A stretch of 57,914 bases of DNA from a virus. Both the position numbers and the translations under genes were made by a program. A model generated the notes under the pieces. That model was not told the DNA's origin and ran no database searches. It saw only the letters and a list, made by a program, of their open reading frames with translations. The stretch is taken from IMG/VR virus record IMGVR_UViG_3300005340_000043, positions 1 to 57,914 of that record; one strand, 5' to 3'. Shown here one piece after another: positions 57,099-57,914 of this stretch; position 1 is the stretch's first letter, and each line of letters opens with the position of its first letter.

Positions 57099-57881
57099 TT
57101 AGCCGTCCAGGTCGTCGAGATCCAGGTCTTCGTCGTCCTCGTCCTCCGGTTCCGGAGCAGGCTTGCGCCGACGGGCGGGGGCGGCCGCCTTCGCTGGGGC
57201 CTTCCGACGCCGGGGCGGGGGCGCGGGCTCTTCTTCCTCGTCCTCTTCCTCTTCGTCTTCCACCTCCGGCTCGGGTTCCGGGGCGGGCTTCCGGCGACGC
57301 GCCCTCGGGGCCGGGGGTTCCTCGTCCTCTTCCTCCGGCTCGGGCTCCACCTTGCGTCGGGTGGTCCGCTTGCGCGGGGCGGGCTCTTCCTCCTCTTCCT
57401 CCTCGATCTCCTCGTCGTCGGGGATCTCGACCTCGTCCTCGTCGATGATCTCTTCGTCCTCGGGCGCGTCCTCATCGGCGTTCGCACCGACCTCGCTGAC
57501 GGGAAACATCTCGGCCACGACGGACTTCGGACGGCCTTCGTACTCGTCGTCCTCGAGGAACACACCGATCGACTTGCCGACCAACTTGTTGGGGTCGAAG
57601 CGAACTCGCGTGTTCTTGACGTTCAGACCGGCCGCGCGGCACGCCTGGGCGATCTTCCACGCTTGCTTCTTCTCGGGATTCAGGTACACCGGGTAGGTGC
57701 TACGGGCGTCGCCCTCGACCTGGACCGTCATGACCCAGCCGGGCTCCTTGCCCTCCTTCTTGTGGTCGTCCGCCTTGACGAACTTCGCCCGGTAGTCCCC
57801 CTCGGGCTTGCGGCGAGGCTTGAAGTTGCCGCCACCCTCGTTGGCACCGGTGAGATCTACGGCGCGTGCGGTTGCTGCCAT
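57099..57881 (-). CDS. SSB-like (DUF669-type) protein with long disordered acidic/basic tail
   Basis: A 260-aa protein. The first 125 residues (EGDYRAKFVKADDHKKEGKE, PGWVMTVQVEGDARSTYPVY, VGKSIGVFLEDDEYEGRPKS) look like the DUF669/OB-type single-strand binding domain found beside Sak4. The rest alternates long acidic runs with RRRKPAPEPE-like repeats, a low-complexity tail that could recruit partners. GAGAAGGAAAGG is its ribosome site, inside the Sak4-like gene end. Annealing partner for the Sak4-like ATPase by context. Confidence 0.68.
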   Translation of the reverse strand: MAATARAVDLTGANEGGGNFKPRRKPEGDYRAKFVKADDHKKEGKEPGWVMTVQVEGDARSTYPVYLNPEKKQAWKIAQACRAAGLNVKNTRVRFDPNKLVGKSIGVFLEDDEYEGRPKSVVAEMFPVSEVGANADEDAPEDEEIIDEDEVEIPDDEEIEEEEEEEPAPRKRTTRRKVEPEPEEEDEEPPAPRARRRKPAPEPEPEVEDEEEEDEEEEPAPPPRRRKAPAKAAAPARRRKPAPEPEDEDDEDLDLDDLDG

Positions 57882-57886
57882 GTCAG

Positions 57887-57914
57887 TTCGTTACCTTTCC
57901 TTCTCGGTGGTCGC
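57887..57914. repeat. Imperfect terminal direct repeat, right copy
   Basis: Twenty-six of 28 bases match the window start (1-28). The differences are T at 57908 and T at 57911, versus A at 22 and G at 25. Read as one locus it carries the ribosome site for the SSB-like gene and the Sak4-like 3' end. Confidence 0.8.

Noticed and set aside
56816-57448. 210-aa plus-strand ORF opposite the SSB-like gene
   Set aside because: Pro/Arg-rich reading of the reverse of an acidic low-complexity gene; no ribosome site or conserved pattern.

Overview
The window is a nearly complete genome of a tailed, siphovirus-like bacteriophage, most likely infecting Streptomyces or a related actinobacterium. This is inferred from the HK97-type head, connector and tail gene order, moderately high G+C, frequent GTG starts, promoters resembling TTGAC-N17/18-TAGRRT, a DUF2637-type membrane protein, and a Sak4-like/SSB-like pair. 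I see no integrase, recognisable phage repressor, tRNA or CRISPR array, which favours a virulent life cycle. The last 28 bases repeat the first 28 with two mismatches. Collapsing them closes a circle of about 57,886 bp, and the Sak4-like gene cut by the window start then ends in a clean TGA two bases before the next ATG. The ends are therefore probably an assembly cut rather than physical ends.

Layout. (1) About 1-12.5 kb, minus strand: replication, recombination and nucleotide genes. They include a Sak4-like ATPase, a Cas4/RecB-type nuclease, a PolA-family polymerase with an N-terminal uracil-DNA-glycosylase-like domain, a dCMP deaminase, two thymidylate-synthase-superfamily proteins, an all-alpha NTP pyrophosphatase, a dNMP kinase-like protein and a SNF2-type helicase, followed by small unknown proteins. 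(2) 12.5-15.2 kb: DNA-binding-type proteins, a strong minus promoter and one small plus-strand gene. (3) 15.4-48 kb, minus strand, transcribed right to left: small unknown genes, a 14-repeat fibre-like protein, small and large terminase, portal, MuF, a zinc metallopeptidase, scaffold, decoration protein, major capsid, connectors, major tail tube, tail chaperones, tape measure, tail tip, endolysin and holin-like proteins. (4) 48.4-50.7 kb, minus: a primase-polymerase/ATPase/winged-helix protein and a ribbon-helix-helix protein. (5) 51-56 kb, plus: short early-type genes, most with their own promoter, often overlapped by the preceding gene's terminator hairpin. (6) 56-57.9 kb, minus: VRR-NUC nuclease, small proteins and an SSB-like protein that joins region 1 across the circle.

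The most unusual features are: an 11-bp motif family (YAAAC-nn-AGCR) clustered only in the two noncoding spacers that bracket the structural module; a short N-terminal His/Cys motif shared by three plus-strand proteins and the virion metallopeptidase; a pair of thymidylate-synthase-like enzymes in which Asp replaces the substrate-selecting Asn, next to a dCMP deaminase; and modular terminator-promoter cassettes.

All functions come from reading the sequence; no database search was run. Many genes overlap by 1-4 bases (ATGA, GTGA, TGATG, TAGTG), and these junctions were used to choose starts, including those of about a dozen genes shorter than 60 codons.
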